DNA from: Streptomyces bicolor
GTDB lineage: Bacteria > Actinomycetota > Actinomycetes > Streptomycetales > Streptomycetaceae
Assembly: GCF_000719285.1 (NCBI RefSeq)
Contig: NZ_JOFS01000017.1
Coordinates: 186,001 to 250,000 of the forward strand
Direction of reading: 5' to 3'
Length of the DNA: 64,000 bases
The translations under genes and the position numbers were made by a program. Every line of letters begins with the position of its first letter. Positions within the stretch are counted from its first letter, which is position 1. Shown here in pieces: positions 44,077 to 53,570 of the stretch. The notes under the pieces were generated by a model. That model made no database searches, was not told where the DNA came from, and saw only the letters and a program-made list of their open reading frames with translations.

Positions 44077-44871
44077 ATGTCGCGTTGGGCAGCGCTGCCC
44101 GCGGAACTGGATCCGCGCGTACGGCAGTTGGTGGTACGGCTGCGCCGGCTGAAGGATCACAGCGGGCTGAGCCTGCGGCAGTTGGCGGCGAGGACGGGGT
44201 ACAGCCCGAAGTCGTGGGAACGGTATCTGGGCGGCAGGTCTCTGCCACCCCGGGAGGCCGTCGAGGCGCTGGCCCGGATCGGGGGCGAGGATCCGACCCG
44301 GCTGCTGGCGTTGCACGAGGTCGCCGCGGAGGCGTGGGCGAGGGGACGCGAGGTGGTGACCGCGGCGGACGCGGACGCCTCCGTACCGGAACCGACGGAG
44401 ACAGTGCCGGAGCCCCTGCCCGCCGGGGTCAACGGGGCGCGGTCGCCCGGGGGTTCGCTGCTCGTCGCGGTCGTGGCGGGGGCTGTGGCGCTGGTGCTGG
44501 CCGTCTCCGCGGCGGTATTTCTCGTCGTACGGCTGGTCGGCGGCGAGGGAGAGGGAGCTGCAGCTCCTGTCGCCACGTCCGCCACGCCCACCGGGTCGCC
44601 CCCCGCATACACCTGTCGGATCGAGCGGATCGATGGTCGCTGGTACGCGGGCAACAGCCGTACCGAGGACGCCGTTCTGGCGTCCGGCCATGCCGGGCCG
44701 GCGGTGGCCGAGGCGCAGTGTCTGCTGCGTCGGGCGGGCGTCTCGCCGGGCGGCATCGACGGGATCTTCGGTCCGTTGACGGAACGGGCGGTCCGGAAAC
44801 TGCAGAAGCGGTCCGGGCTGGTCGTGGACGGCGTCGTCGGGCCGCACACCTGGAAGGACCTACGGCGATGA
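44077..44871 (+). CDS. HTH-transmembrane-peptidoglycan-binding protein
   Basis: A 264-residue protein with three modules. An N-terminal XRE-like HTH (residues ~22-65: DHSGLSLRQLAARTGYSPKSWERYLGGRSLPP) comes first. One membrane helix (residues ~131-153, SLLVAVVAGAVALVLAVSAAVFLVV) follows. The outer C-terminal domain has a PG_binding_1 fold (VAEAQCLLRRAGVSPGGIDGIFGPLTERAVRKLQKR). The DNA-binding module would face the cytosol and the wall-binding module the cell exterior. GGGAG 3-4 nt upstream supports the ATG at 44077; a GTG at 44065 is possible. The stop overlaps the next gene by 4 bp. Confidence 0.8.
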   Translation: MSRWAALPAELDPRVRQLVVRLRRLKDHSGLSLRQLAARTGYSPKSWERYLGGRSLPPREAVEALARIGGEDPTRLLALHEVAAEAWARGREVVTAADADASVPEPTETVPEPLPAGVNGARSPGGSLLVAVVAGAVALVLAVSAAVFLVVRLVGGEGEGAAAPVATSATPTGSPPAYTCRIERIDGRWYAGNSRTEDAVLASGHAGPAVAEAQCLLRRAGVSPGGIDGIFGPLTERAVRKLQKRSGLVVDGVVGPHTWKDLRR

Positions 44872-45776
44872 CGGCACCGTCTCCGGAGCGGGCCCGACTG
44901 AGCAGTTGCCTACGGGAGTTGAGGGGCCGTACCGGTCTGAGCCTGGCCGCCCTCGCGGCGAAGACCGCGTTCAGCAAGTCCTCCTGGGACCGCTACCTCA
45001 ACGGCAGGACGCTGCCCCCGCGGGACGCGGTGCAGGAGTTGTGCCGCCTCGCCGGCGAGCCGGAGGGCCGGTGTCTGGCCCTGTGGGAGATCGCGGAGGC
45101 GGAGGGGAGCGGGCGGGGTGGACGGCCGGTGGGTGCGGTGGGTGCGGTGGGGTCGGGGGTGCAGGACTCGTCCCCGCCTCCAGCCGCGGCCCCGTTTCCG
45201 CCTCCGTCTCCGTCTCCGCAGGAGGTCACACCTGCAGTCGGCGCTGTCGGAGGCACCGCTGACGCCGTGCACCGAAGCGCCATGGCCATGGCTGTCCTCG
45301 CGTCGGTGTGTGCCGCGGCTGTCGGGGGCTTTGCGGCGTTGGCGTTCCTGCTGCCGCACGGGGACGGCGACCCCCGGTCGTCTCTGCCCCCGTCCCCGGC
45401 GGTGACGGGGCCGCGCTGTCTGGGAGCGGGTTGTGAGGGCGAGAACCCGAAGGGCATGCAGTGCGACGTCGCGCCGACGACCGTCGCCACGCACCGCACG
45501 GCCACCGGAGCCTGGATGGAGCTGCGCTACAGCGAGGAGTGCGGGACGAGTTGGGCGCGGATGTGGGGGACGCGCGTCGGGGACCGGATCGAGATGACGG
45601 CGGGCGGTGGTGAGGGTCCCGTGCGCAGTGCGGAGGTCCACGACGCCGTCGACGCGGACAACTACGTCTACACACCCATGACCGCGGCTCCCCCCGGCAC
45701 CGTCGCCCGGGCCTGCTTCCGTCCGGCGGCGGGCGGCGAGCCGGAGTGCTTCGACGGCCGGGTGAACCCGGCGTAG
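44868..45776 (+). CDS. HTH-transmembrane protein with DUF2690-like outer domain
   Basis: A 302-residue protein with an N-terminal XRE-like HTH (LSLAALAAKTAFSKSSWDRYLNGRTLPPRDAV) nearly matching that of the preceding gene. A Pro-rich linker (EPSPSP-type) and one membrane helix (MAMAVLASVCAAAVGGFAALAFLL) follow, then an outer domain with four Cys (CLGAGCEG, CDVAPTTVA, EECGTSW) like DUF2690. It overlaps the HTH-PG-binding gene by ATGA. The two likely work together, perhaps as paired membrane-bound regulators of envelope genes; this is inference. Confidence 0.78.
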   Translation: MTAPSPERARLSSCLRELRGRTGLSLAALAAKTAFSKSSWDRYLNGRTLPPRDAVQELCRLAGEPEGRCLALWEIAEAEGSGRGGRPVGAVGAVGSGVQDSSPPPAAAPFPPPSPSPQEVTPAVGAVGGTADAVHRSAMAMAVLASVCAAAVGGFAALAFLLPHGDGDPRSSLPPSPAVTGPRCLGAGCEGENPKGMQCDVAPTTVATHRTATGAWMELRYSEECGTSWARMWGTRVGDRIEMTAGGGEGPVRSAEVHDAVDADNYVYTPMTAAPPGTVARACFRPAAGGEPECFDGRVNPA

Positions 45777-45889
45777 CCGTGGATCACCGGGTGGCCGGAC
45801 GCGCACCACACCACCTTGCCGGGGCCCCGCCGTCCCACCCCCGGATCCTCGAAGCCCCGTTGTCAGTGGCACCCCCTACAGTCACCGAC

Positions 45890-46720
45890 ATGGCGACACT
45901 TCCGAACCCCCTGCCGAAGCTGGCCACCGACCCCACGGGCGGCGTCCTCGGCCTCCAGCTCCCGCCCGGCAGACTCCTGGACGCGACCGTGGAGGGGCCG
46001 TGGCACGAGCCGCTGCTGTGGCTCGCGGACGAGGAGGCGGCACCCGGCGCGTGGGCCGCGCTGGCACCGGCCCGGCGGTCGGCCGGCCTGCTGTCGGTCG
46101 TCATCGACGCGGGCGGCCGCCATGGTGGCCCGGAGCTCTGGGAGTTGGCGCCCGAGGCGATGTCGTACCCGGGAGATCACGACGCCGAGGAGGTACTGGC
46201 GGATCTCTGGGACGAGTACGCGGCGGGCGAGACGGAAGAGGAATGGCCCGGCCTGGCCGACGCCCCCGCCCCCGTGCCCACCTCCGTCTCCACCTCCGCC
46301 CCCGTCTCCGCCGACGACCCGGACGCGGTCGCCACGGACATCGCGGACTCGCTCGCCGAGAGCGGCGGCCTGCTGGAGGAACCCCGCCTCGCCCTCGTCC
46401 CGGCCCGCCGCAGCGCCGACATCCCGGCGGCGATCGGCTGGACGGGCCCGGTGAACCACGAGAGTGACGTGGCCCGTCTCTGCGCGGTGCTCCGCTCCTG
46501 GGAGGACCGGTTCGGCATACGGGTCGTGGCGCTCGGCTTCGACCAACTCCTCGTCTCCGTGGCCTTCCCGCCGACCATCCTGGCCGAGGCGGAGGCCGTC
46601 GCCGCCGAGCACTTCGCGTTCTGCCCGGACAACATCCTCCAGAGCGGCGACCCAACGGTTGGCGCGTATGCCGAGAAGCGGCTCCTCAACCAGCCGGCCT
46701 GGCACTTCTGGTGGGACTGA
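45890..46720 (+). CDS. DUF4253 domain-containing protein
   Basis: A 276-residue soluble protein. The C-terminal ~110 residues (WEDRFGIRVVALGFDQLLVSVAFPPTILAEAEAVAAEHFAFCPDNI) match the DUF4253 pattern seen in Streptomyces proteins. The N-terminal part has LPKLATDPTGGVLGLQLPPGRLL and a Pro/Ser-rich linker. The function of DUF4253 is not known; it is found near toxin/immunity genes in some genomes, which is not evident here. I chose the ATG at 45890; other in-frame starts upstream exist without strong ribosome-binding sequences. Confidence 0.75.
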   Translation: MATLPNPLPKLATDPTGGVLGLQLPPGRLLDATVEGPWHEPLLWLADEEAAPGAWAALAPARRSAGLLSVVIDAGGRHGGPELWELAPEAMSYPGDHDAEEVLADLWDEYAAGETEEEWPGLADAPAPVPTSVSTSAPVSADDPDAVATDIADSLAESGGLLEEPRLALVPARRSADIPAAIGWTGPVNHESDVARLCAVLRSWEDRFGIRVVALGFDQLLVSVAFPPTILAEAEAVAAEHFAFCPDNILQSGDPTVGAYAEKRLLNQPAWHFWWD

Positions 46721-46785
46721 CCGAAGACTGATCGAAGACTGACCGAAGACCGACCACCGCCCGAGCGCCGACCGACCGAGCCGCC

Positions 46786-47640
46786 TCACTCCGGCAGCAA
46801 CAGCATTCCCTCCGGTACGTCGATCCCGAACTCCTCGTCCAGCAACCGCCGCACCCGAGCCTCGTCCGTCATCTCCCGCTCGACGACGGCCCCGTCCGCA
46901 CGCGTCTGTGTGAGGAGCCGGCCGTTGAGGAGGAGGTGGCGTTCGGCGGTGACGCTCTGGACGTAGACGCGCTGGGTGAAGGGCGAGCGCGGATTGGTGC
47001 CGATGTGCCAGTTGATGACCTCGAAGTCGGGCTTCTCGAACGGCTCCAGAGTGAACGCGTACTGGTCCGTCCAGTCGTCCTTCACCCGGTCGTGGGCCTG
47101 GAGGAGCCACAGCTCCAGCGGCCCGTCGTGCGGCGCGTGGGCGAGCCGGTGCCGGCGTTCCGCGTCCCGGAACTCGACACCGGCCGTCAGCGGCACCGGC
47201 TCCAGCAGCGCACCGATCGCACCGAAGCCGACGTCCGCGAGATACGGCTGGGGGTCGCCCGGTGCCTCGACGAGGAGGGCCATGTGAGTGCGCGGGCGGC
47301 TCTCGATGCGGTCCGCTCCGACCACGACACGCGCCGCGAGCCGGGTCACCTGGAAGCCCAGCGCCTCCAGCGCGCACGCGAACAGGGTGTTGTGCTCGTA
47401 GCAGTAGCCGCCGCGCCGGCTGTGCACCAGCTTGGCCATCAGGTCGGCCGGTTCGAGGGAGGGAGCCGTACGCCGCAGGGCGTCCAGGTTCTCGAAGGGG
47501 ATGCCCCGCATATGCGCCAGGTGCACGCCCCGCAGCGTCGCCACGTCGGCCCGCCGCTCCCCCTCCCAACCGATCCGCCGGAAGTACGCATCGACATCGA
47601 ACCGCGAGGTGTCGGAATCGGACCGCAAGGTGTCGGACAT
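46786..47640 (-). CDS. arylamine N-acetyltransferase
   Basis: A 284-residue NAT-family enzyme. The Cys-His-Asp triad is visible: Cys in RRGGYCYEHN, His in RPRTHMALLV and Asp in YLADVGFGAIG. It transfers acetyl from acetyl-CoA to arylamines or to amide-forming substrates (related enzymes close ansamycin macrolactams). Normal length. ATG 47640 is preceded by AAGG at a suitable distance; a GTG nine nucleotides earlier is in frame. No polyketide genes are nearby, so a detoxifying role is more likely. Confidence 0.92.
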   Translation of the reverse strand: MSDTLRSDSDTSRFDVDAYFRRIGWEGERRADVATLRGVHLAHMRGIPFENLDALRRTAPSLEPADLMAKLVHSRRGGYCYEHNTLFACALEALGFQVTRLAARVVVGADRIESRPRTHMALLVEAPGDPQPYLADVGFGAIGALLEPVPLTAGVEFRDAERRHRLAHAPHDGPLELWLLQAHDRVKDDWTDQYAFTLEPFEKPDFEVINWHIGTNPRSPFTQRVYVQSVTAERHLLLNGRLLTQTRADGAVVEREMTDEARVRRLLDEEFGIDVPEGMLLLPE

Positions 47641-47726
47641 GCCTTTCACCTTAGGAACGCGGCCCGGGCCCCGTCTGCCCTCCAGGGCCCGACCCGCCCT
47701 GGATCATTGGCCCTCGATCATCGGTC

Positions 47727-48947
47727 CTAGGACCGCAGCCCCTCCCCCAGCCTCCTCAGCCCCTCCCCGATCTCCTCCGGCGTCTGCGTGACGAAGCACA
47801 GCCGCATCGTCGACCGATCGGGCTCACCGGCGTAGAACGGCGCCCCGGGGACGTAGGCGACATCGTGCCGCACCACCTTCGGGAGCAGGGCCGTCGTGTC
47901 GTACGGCTCCGGCAGACGGGCCCAGAGGAACATCCCGCCCGTCGGCCGGTCCCAGGTGGAGCCCTCCGGCAGCGCCTGCGCCAGCCCGGCCAGCATGGCG
48001 TCGCGGCGTTCACGGTAGACGTCCCTGACGCGGGCCACATGGGCGTCGAGGCCGGTGAGGTAGCGGGCGGCGGCGAGCTGGTTGAGGGTCGGGGTGTGCA
48101 GGTCGGCGGCCTGCTTGGCGACCACGCAGGCGCGCCGCAGGGCGGCCGGCGCGCGCAGCCAGCCCAGCCGCAGCCCGGGCGCCATCACCTTGGAGAAGGA
48201 ACCGAGCAGCACCGTGCGGTCCTCCGCCCCCGGGTAGGAGGAGATCCAGGGCACGCGCTCACCCTCGTACCGGAGTTCGCCGTACGGGTCGTCCTCGACG
48301 ATCCACACCCCGCCCCGCGCGGCGACCTCCGCGACGGCCGCCCTGCGCTCGGCGGGCAGGGTTCTGCCGGTCGGGTTCTGGAAGGTCGGCACGGTGTAGA
48401 AGAGCTTGGGCCGCTCCCGCACCACCAGTTCCTCCAGCGCCCGGGCGTCCACCCCGTCGGCGTCCCCCGGAACGGCCACGACCCGCGCTCCCGCAAGCCC
48501 GAAGGCCTGAAGTGCCGCCAGATAACAGGGGTCTTCGACGAGAACCGTGTCCCCGGGATCCAGCAGCGCGGTGGCGAGGAGCGACAGGCCCTGCTGGGAG
48601 CCGGTGGTGACGAGCAGGTCGTCGGCGTCCGTCGCGAGCCCTCGCGCCGACATGCGCGCGGCGAGACCGGTGCGCAGGCTGGGCTCGCCCTCAGTCGTGG
48701 AGTACTGCAGCGCCCGTGCCGGCGTCTCGGCGAGTACGTCACGGAAGGCGGCCGCGATGCCCTCCCGGTCGAACAGCTCGGGCGCCGGCAGCCCGCCCGC
48801 GAAGTTGATGACCTCGGGTCGGGCGGTGACGGCGAGGATGTCGCGCACGGGCGAGCCACCCACCGACGCGGCCCGCGCCGCGAGTGACGGCACGTCGGCT
48901 CGGGCGGGGTGGGGCGCGGACTCGGTCAAACTCATGACAGCGCTCAT
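47727..48947 (-). CDS. PLP-dependent aminotransferase (class I/II)
   Basis: A 406-residue aminotransferase of the alpha-aminoadipate/MocR-like branch. The Schiff-base Lys lies in SFSKVMAPGLRLGWL, and VEDDPYGELRY, FQNPTGRTL and TTGSQQGLSLLATAL follow the family order. It probably transfers an amino group between 2-oxoglutarate and an aromatic or aliphatic keto acid; the specific partner is unknown. It starts with ATG 48947 after AAGGAG. A possible promoter lies upstream. Confidence 0.9.
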   Translation of the reverse strand: MSAVMSLTESAPHPARADVPSLAARAASVGGSPVRDILAVTARPEVINFAGGLPAPELFDREGIAAAFRDVLAETPARALQYSTTEGEPSLRTGLAARMSARGLATDADDLLVTTGSQQGLSLLATALLDPGDTVLVEDPCYLAALQAFGLAGARVVAVPGDADGVDARALEELVVRERPKLFYTVPTFQNPTGRTLPAERRAAVAEVAARGGVWIVEDDPYGELRYEGERVPWISSYPGAEDRTVLLGSFSKVMAPGLRLGWLRAPAALRRACVVAKQAADLHTPTLNQLAAARYLTGLDAHVARVRDVYRERRDAMLAGLAQALPEGSTWDRPTGGMFLWARLPEPYDTTALLPKVVRHDVAYVPGAPFYAGEPDRSTMRLCFVTQTPEEIGEGLRRLGEGLRS

Positions 48948-49272
48948 GACACGGCTCCTTCGGCTACGACGACGAGTGGGACGGCTCGTGCCGGGCAGCC
49001 TAGAGAACTACATGCCGTCTACAAGCAGCTTTCCGGGATACGGACCGACAGGGACCCGCTACGCACTCCAGGGGCTCCCCGGGAACACCCGCCCCAGGGT
49101 TTGCGGTCGCCCGGCGTCCCACGCCAAGCCGCCGGGACGGTCCATCCCCGCAGGTCAACGACGGTCCCACCACTCCAGCGTCCCGAATTCCCGCGCGAGG
49201 GTGGCGGCCAGGAGGGATGATCACGCAGGCTGAGGACCGATCCCAGCCCCCACCCGAGGAGAGGGCCACTCC
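48948..49272. other. divergent gap between aminotransferase and small lipoprotein
   Basis: Contains a plausible minus-strand promoter (TTGTAG at 49019-49024 and TAGGCT at 48997-49002, 16-bp spacing) that would give a leader of about 43 nt for the aminotransferase gene. No gene was seen in the remainder. Confidence 0.4.
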
Positions 49273-49458
49273 ATGTCCGCGTCCGCACCCCCCGCCCGCC
49301 GCCCCCGCGCCCGGCTCCTCGCCGCCACGCTGGCGGCGATCGCCGCGTTCACGCTCACCGCGTGCGAGGACGGCCAGGGCCTGCGCGACGAGGGGCCATC
49401 GACCCCGACCACCCCGACGGCCACGACCACGACGCCACCGGCGTCCGACAGGCCATGA
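49273..49458 (+). CDS. small lipoprotein
   Basis: A 61-residue protein. Arg-rich N-terminus, hydrophobic core (LLAATLAAIAAFTLTAC) with a lipobox ending LTAC, then a Pro/Thr-rich tail (TPTTPTATTTTPPAS). It is processed to a 30-residue lipopeptide anchored outside the membrane. The function is unknown. It stands alone between the aminotransferase and hemB, with GAGGAGAGG upstream. Confidence 0.65.
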   Translation: MSASAPPARRPRARLLAATLAAIAAFTLTACEDGQGLRDEGPSTPTTPTATTTTPPASDRP

Positions 49459-49495
49459 CCGGCCCCCGTACGCTCGGCCGTACGCCGTTTCCGCG

Positions 49496-50497
49496 TCAGG
49501 AACGGCTGCCCAGCTTCTGCGCCGCCTCCGTCGCCCAGTAGGTGAGGATGTTGCGCGCACCCGCCCGCTTGATGCCGGTCAGCGCCTCGAGGATCGCCCG
49601 GTCCCGGTCGATCCAGCCCTTCTCGGCGGCCGCCTCGATCATCGAGTACTCGCCGGAGATCTGGTAGGCGGCGACCGGCACGTCCACCGCGTCGGCGACC
49701 CGGGCCAGGATGTCGAGGTAGGGCCCGGCCGGCTTGACCATCACCATGTCGGCCCCCTCCTCCAGGTCGAGGGCCAGCTCCCGCAGCGATTCCCGCACGT
49801 TCGCCGGGTCCTGCTGATAGGTCTTCCGGTCCCCCTTGAGCGAGGAGGCGACGGCCTCCCGGAAGGGCCCGTAGAAGGCGGAGGCGTACTTGGCGGTGTA
49901 GGCGAGGATGGCGACATCCTCCCGCCCGATCTGATCGAGCGCGTCACGGACGACGCCGATCTGCCCGTCCATCATCCCGCTGGGCCCGACCACATGGGCC
50001 CCGGCGTCGGCCTGCACCTGAGCCATCTCGGCGTAGCGCTCCAAGGTCGCGTCGTTGTCGACGCGCCCCTGCGAGTCCAGCACGCCGCAGTGCCCGTGAT
50101 CGGTGGTCTCGTCGAGACAGAGGTCGGACATGACGAGAAGCTCGTCCCCCACCTCGGCCCGGACATCCCGGATGGCGACCTGCAGGATCCCGTCCGGATC
50201 GGTCCCGGGCGTACCCAGGGCGTCCTTCTTCCCCTCCTCGGGCACCCCGAAGAGCATGATCCCGGAGACACCGGCCTCAACGGCCTCGGCAGCGGCCTTC
50301 TTCAGGCTGTCCCGGGTGTGCTGAACGACCCCCGGCATGGCGGCGATCGGCACCGGCTCGCTGACACCCTCGCGCACGAAGGCCGGGAGGATGAAGTCGG
50401 CGGGGTGCAGCCTGGTCTCGGCGACCATACGCCGCATGGCGGGAGTGGTCCGCAGACGCCGCGGCCGCGTGCCCGGGAAGGATCCGTACGTCGTCAT
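49496..50497 (-). CDS. hemB: delta-aminolevulinic acid dehydratase (porphobilinogen synthase)
   Basis: A 333-residue enzyme that condenses two 5-aminolevulinates to porphobilinogen. It carries [21 protein letters not shown], the metal-binding region [15 protein letters not shown], the Schiff-base Lys in [17 protein letters not shown] and the second Lys in [12 protein letters not shown]. The substrate comes from hemL (12.4-13.7 kb), and the product feeds hemC (57.7-58.6 kb). I placed the start at ATG 50497 ([14 protein letters not shown]); an in-frame upstream start would add 73 unlikely residues. It is not adjacent to the hem operon here: a five-gene insertion of unknown genes and an FAD oxidase lie between. 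Confidence 0.97.
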   Translation of the reverse strand: MTTYGSFPGTRPRRLRTTPAMRRMVAETRLHPADFILPAFVREGVSEPVPIAAMPGVVQHTRDSLKKAAAEAVEAGVSGIMLFGVPEEGKKDALGTPGTDPDGILQVAIRDVRAEVGDELLVMSDLCLDETTDHGHCGVLDSQGRVDNDATLERYAEMAQVQADAGAHVVGPSGMMDGQIGVVRDALDQIGREDVAILAYTAKYASAFYGPFREAVASSLKGDRKTYQQDPANVRESLRELALDLEEGADMVMVKPAGPYLDILARVADAVDVPVAAYQISGEYSMIEAAAEKGWIDRDRAILEALTGIKRAGARNILTYWATEAAQKLGSRS

Positions 50498-50690
50498 GCC
50501 ACCTACGCTACGCCCGCCCCGGCAGCACCTTTGCCGACGGTACGTCGGCACGGACGTACCGTCCCAAGCGGCCCGCATGCACCCTCCCAGCCACCGGGTC
50601 CATCCTGAGAAAGAGCCCCAGGACCCCGACGGCCCCGCCCCTCGGTGAAGACCGCCGCCGTCCCTCCGTACCCGCACAGCGGAGGACGCG

Positions 50691-52082
50691 ATGACCGCCA
50701 CCCACCACCACAACACCCCCGACCTGTTCGCCCTCTCCGAGATCCACGGACCGGTCCTGCGCCCCGGCGACGACGGCTACGCCGAGGAGGTCACCGGCTT
50801 CAACCTGGCCGCGTTGCACACACCGGACGTGGTCGTGGGTGCGACGGGCGTCGATGACATCGTGACGGCGCTGCGCTGGGCGTCGGCCACCGGCACGCCG
50901 GTCGCGGTCCAGGCGACGGGCCACGGCGCGAACTTCCCCATCGACCACGGCCTGCTGATCAACACGGCCCGCATGACGGACGTACACGTCGACCCCCAGG
51001 AGCGCCTCGCGACGGTCGCGGCCGGAGCGAAGTGGCGCCACGTCTCGGACGCGACCGCACCGCACGGCCTCGCCGCGCTCTGCGGCACGGCCTCGGACTC
51101 GGGCGCGGTCGGCTACACGCTCGGCGGCGGGCTCCCCGTCCTGGGCCGGGCCTACGGCTACGCGACCGACCTGGTCCGCTCCTTCCAGGTCGCCACGCCC
51201 GACGGCACGCTCCACGAGTGCGACCCCGAAGACGAGCCGGAGCTGTTCGGGGCACTGCGCGGCGGCAAGGGCAACGTGGGCGTGGTCACCTCCATGACCT
51301 GCGAACTGATCCCCCTGGCCACGCTTCTGGGCGGCGGCGTCTACTACCCCGGCGAGCACGCCGAACCCGTGCTGCGCACCTGGATCGACTGGACACGAAC
51401 ACTTCCGGACGAGATGTGCAGCGCCTTCGCCCTCCTCCGCCTGCCGCCCATCCCGGAGATCCCCGAACCGCTGCGCGGCGGCTTCTGGGCCCGCGTCGTG
51501 ATCGCCTGGCCCGGAGACCCGGCCGAGGGTGAACGCCTGCTGGCCCCGATCCGCGCGGCCGCGCCGGTGGCGGTCGACACGGTGGAGGAGATGCCGTACG
51601 CCGCCCTGGACCGCATCCACATCGAACCGCAGGACCCGCTCCCCGCCCGCGAGTCGTGCACCCTGATGCGCGATCTCCCGCCCGACGCCGTCCGAACGTT
51701 CCTGTCCCAGGCGGGCCCCGAGGTCCCCGACTACCCCCTGCTCATAGTGGAGTTCCGCCACATGGGCGGCGCCCTCGCCCGCCCCGCCCGCGAGGAGGAC
51801 GCGATCTGCGCCCGGGACGCGAACTACCTGCTGGAAGCGGTGGGCGTCCTGGCCGCGCCACCTATGGCCGCGGCCATAGAAGAGGCCACAACAGCCCTCC
51901 ACGCAGCGATGGCCCCCTACGGCACAGGCCTCACGATGATCAACATCCACGGCACCCCCGGCGACGATTCCGACCGCGCCCGAGCCTGGACCCCGGAGGT
52001 CTACGACCGCCTGCGCAAGGACAAGGCGGCTTACGACCCCACCAACCTGCTTCGCTTCGGCCATACCGTCACGCCGGTGTAG
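50691..52082 (+). CDS. FAD-binding oxidoreductase (BBE-type)
   Basis: A 463-residue flavoprotein of the berberine-bridge/6-hydroxynicotine oxidase type. The FAD domain has [39 protein letters not shown], with His in ATGHG where these enzymes attach flavin. [19 protein letters not shown] and a C-terminal BBE element ([11 protein letters not shown]) complete it. No signal peptide. It oxidises a small molecule with O2 to H2O2; the substrate is unknown. GGAGG 5 nt upstream supports ATG 50691. It diverges from hemB, and the gene does not belong to any adjacent pathway. Confidence 0.88.
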   Translation: MTATHHHNTPDLFALSEIHGPVLRPGDDGYAEEVTGFNLAALHTPDVVVGATGVDDIVTALRWASATGTPVAVQATGHGANFPIDHGLLINTARMTDVHVDPQERLATVAAGAKWRHVSDATAPHGLAALCGTASDSGAVGYTLGGGLPVLGRAYGYATDLVRSFQVATPDGTLHECDPEDEPELFGALRGGKGNVGVVTSMTCELIPLATLLGGGVYYPGEHAEPVLRTWIDWTRTLPDEMCSAFALLRLPPIPEIPEPLRGGFWARVVIAWPGDPAEGERLLAPIRAAAPVAVDTVEEMPYAALDRIHIEPQDPLPARESCTLMRDLPPDAVRTFLSQAGPEVPDYPLLIVEFRHMGGALARPAREEDAICARDANYLLEAVGVLAAPPMAAAIEEATTALHAAMAPYGTGLTMINIHGTPGDDSDRARAWTPEVYDRLRKDKAAYDPTNLLRFGHTVTPV

Positions 52083-52228
52083 GCGCCACGCCAAAATGCA
52101 GCCACAGCACGACCGATAACACACAGCCCTCACATCGCCCTCACTTAAACGCCGAAGAAACGGGATGGATCGTTTCCCCGGCGGCCCGTGTGCGCGCTGC
52201 GTTCCGGCATCCCCCATACTCATGCACC

Positions 52229-52957
52229 ATGGATGACGTGCTGGAAGTACTCGTGCCGACCATCATGTTCCTGGTGATTGCCACTGGTTTCGTCGTCGTT
52301 ATCTACGGCATCAGACGTGTGAACAAAAGGGACGTGCGGAGCGAGCAAGATCAGGCGGGGCTTGTCCAGCTCGCCCAGGAACGCGGCTGGAACTACACCG
52401 CAGAGATCCCCGGCGGGGCAGAGCGATACGTGGGAGCACCGCCCTTCCGCGCAAAGGGCCATTACCTCTGGGACTACGTCACCGGTGAATTCCGGGGGCA
52501 CACTGTCAGCTGCTTCGAGTACCGCCCGCGCGATTTCGACGCCGCCGACGCCGGGACGAACGACCATCGGTATTTCGTCGCGCTCACGGTCACGCTGCCG
52601 GCACCCACGCCCGGCGTGATCATCGATAGGCCGAATATGCTGGAGCGGGCGGACAACCGCCTCAACAACGCGTTCGGTCTCGGCGACAACGAGGTGAAGC
52701 TGGGGAATCCAGAATTCGACGAGGACTTTCGCGTCATCACCGACGACGAGCCGTTCGCACGAACCGTGATGACCGATGACCTGGTGCGGTTCCTCCTTTC
52801 CGACCCGCGCGTCAAGGACGGACCTCTTCGATTCCACGGGAACGAGCTGATCACGTGGTTCGAGGGACGGCTGCGGCCGGACGGTATCGATCCGAAGCTG
52901 AACTACCTGTGCGACGTCCTCGACCTGGTACCGGCGCAGACGTGGCGCTCAGCCTGA
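52229..52957 (+). CDS. membrane-anchored hypothetical protein, first gene of the island
   Basis: A 242-residue protein with a single N-terminal membrane helix (LEVLVPTIMFLVIATGFVVVIYGI) and a soluble part with alternating strands (RGHTVSCFEYRPRDFDAADAG ... HRYFVALTVTLPAP) and a C-terminal helix. I do not recognise a family; the pattern recalls other anchored actinobacterial proteins of unknown role. Codon use is less extreme and GC seems lower than in neighbours. It ends just before a 22-bp hairpin and is the first of five genes between hemB and hemD whose function is unknown. Confidence 0.6.
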   Translation: MDDVLEVLVPTIMFLVIATGFVVVIYGIRRVNKRDVRSEQDQAGLVQLAQERGWNYTAEIPGGAERYVGAPPFRAKGHYLWDYVTGEFRGHTVSCFEYRPRDFDAADAGTNDHRYFVALTVTLPAPTPGVIIDRPNMLERADNRLNNAFGLGDNEVKLGNPEFDEDFRVITDDEPFARTVMTDDLVRFLLSDPRVKDGPLRFHGNELITWFEGRLRPDGIDPKLNYLCDVLDLVPAQTWRSA

Positions 52958-52965
52958 GTGGAACT

Positions 52966-53018
52966 GCTCATGGGTGAGCCCCTCGCGGATCTGATTCGCG
53001 AGGGGCTCACCCATGAGC
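52966..53018. terminator. 22-bp perfect hairpin (bidirectional terminator)
   Basis: Arms 52966-52987 and 52997-53018 are exact reverse complements over 22 bp, with a 9-nt loop. It lies 9 bp after the stop of the hypothetical gene and 18 bp before the stop of the convergent gene, among the most stable hairpins in this window. Confidence 0.9.
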
Positions 53019-53035
53019 GCCGAGGTGCAGGAGAG

Positions 53036-53530
53036 CTACGCCGCGGCAGGGTCCGCAGGGCGAATTGACCGGACGAACTCCTTGAAGTCCTCCTGGACGG
53101 CATCCAGCTGGGACAACTTGGAGGTCAACGTGAACTCCAGCACCGCACGTTTGGCGGGATCGTGCACATCCTGCATGGTCACGTACACCTGGCTCTGCAC
53201 CAGTTCCACGGGCAACCCGCGCAGCCTGCCCGACAGACGGAGGGTCTGGGTGAGTACGGGCGCCTCCGGTGTTCCCACCTGATGCCGCTTGGCGACGCGC
53301 ACCGTTGTCCCCTGACTCAATCGTTGGACCGACTCATCGGCGAGGGTGACCAGGTCAGCCAGGTCATTCCGCATCTTGCCGGCAATGGTGATATTCGCGG
53401 TGAACCCGTCCCGAGACTCGGGGTGGAGCGCGACGAAAGCGACCTCTGGGGCGCCCATCTCATCGGGGGACGCCGGCTGCCAACCCTCCGGCAATGAAAA
53501 CTCGATCTTCACCGGCAGCGTGGTCGCCAT
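53036..53530 (-). CDS. hypothetical protein, Mog1/DcrB/LpqN-like fold
   Basis: A 164-residue soluble protein with no signal. Pattern: MATTLPVKIEFSLPEGWQP, VAFVALHPESRDGFTANITIAG, then AVLEFTLTSKLSQLDAVQEDFKEFVRSI. This recalls the PsbP/Mog1/LpqN fold used by actinobacterial lipoproteins and T7SS-associated proteins, but the match is by eye. It lies just downstream of the WXG-type protein, same strand, 40 bp apart, so it may be a chaperone or partner of that secreted protein (inference). Confidence 0.55.
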   Translation of the reverse strand: MATTLPVKIEFSLPEGWQPASPDEMGAPEVAFVALHPESRDGFTANITIAGKMRNDLADLVTLADESVQRLSQGTTVRVAKRHQVGTPEAPVLTQTLRLSGRLRGLPVELVQSQVYVTMQDVHDPAKRAVLEFTLTSKLSQLDAVQEDFKEFVRSIRPADPAAA

Positions 53531-53570
53531 GGTGGATCATCTCCTTCAGTGTGCGGAATTCGAAGTAGCG

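Noticed and set aside
41177..44248. A reading frame of more than 1,000 codons on the strand opposite argS
   Set aside because: It is the mirror of argS and of neighbouring genes, a common artefact in GC-rich DNA; composition is low-complexity and no domain is recognisable, while argS itself is unmistakable.
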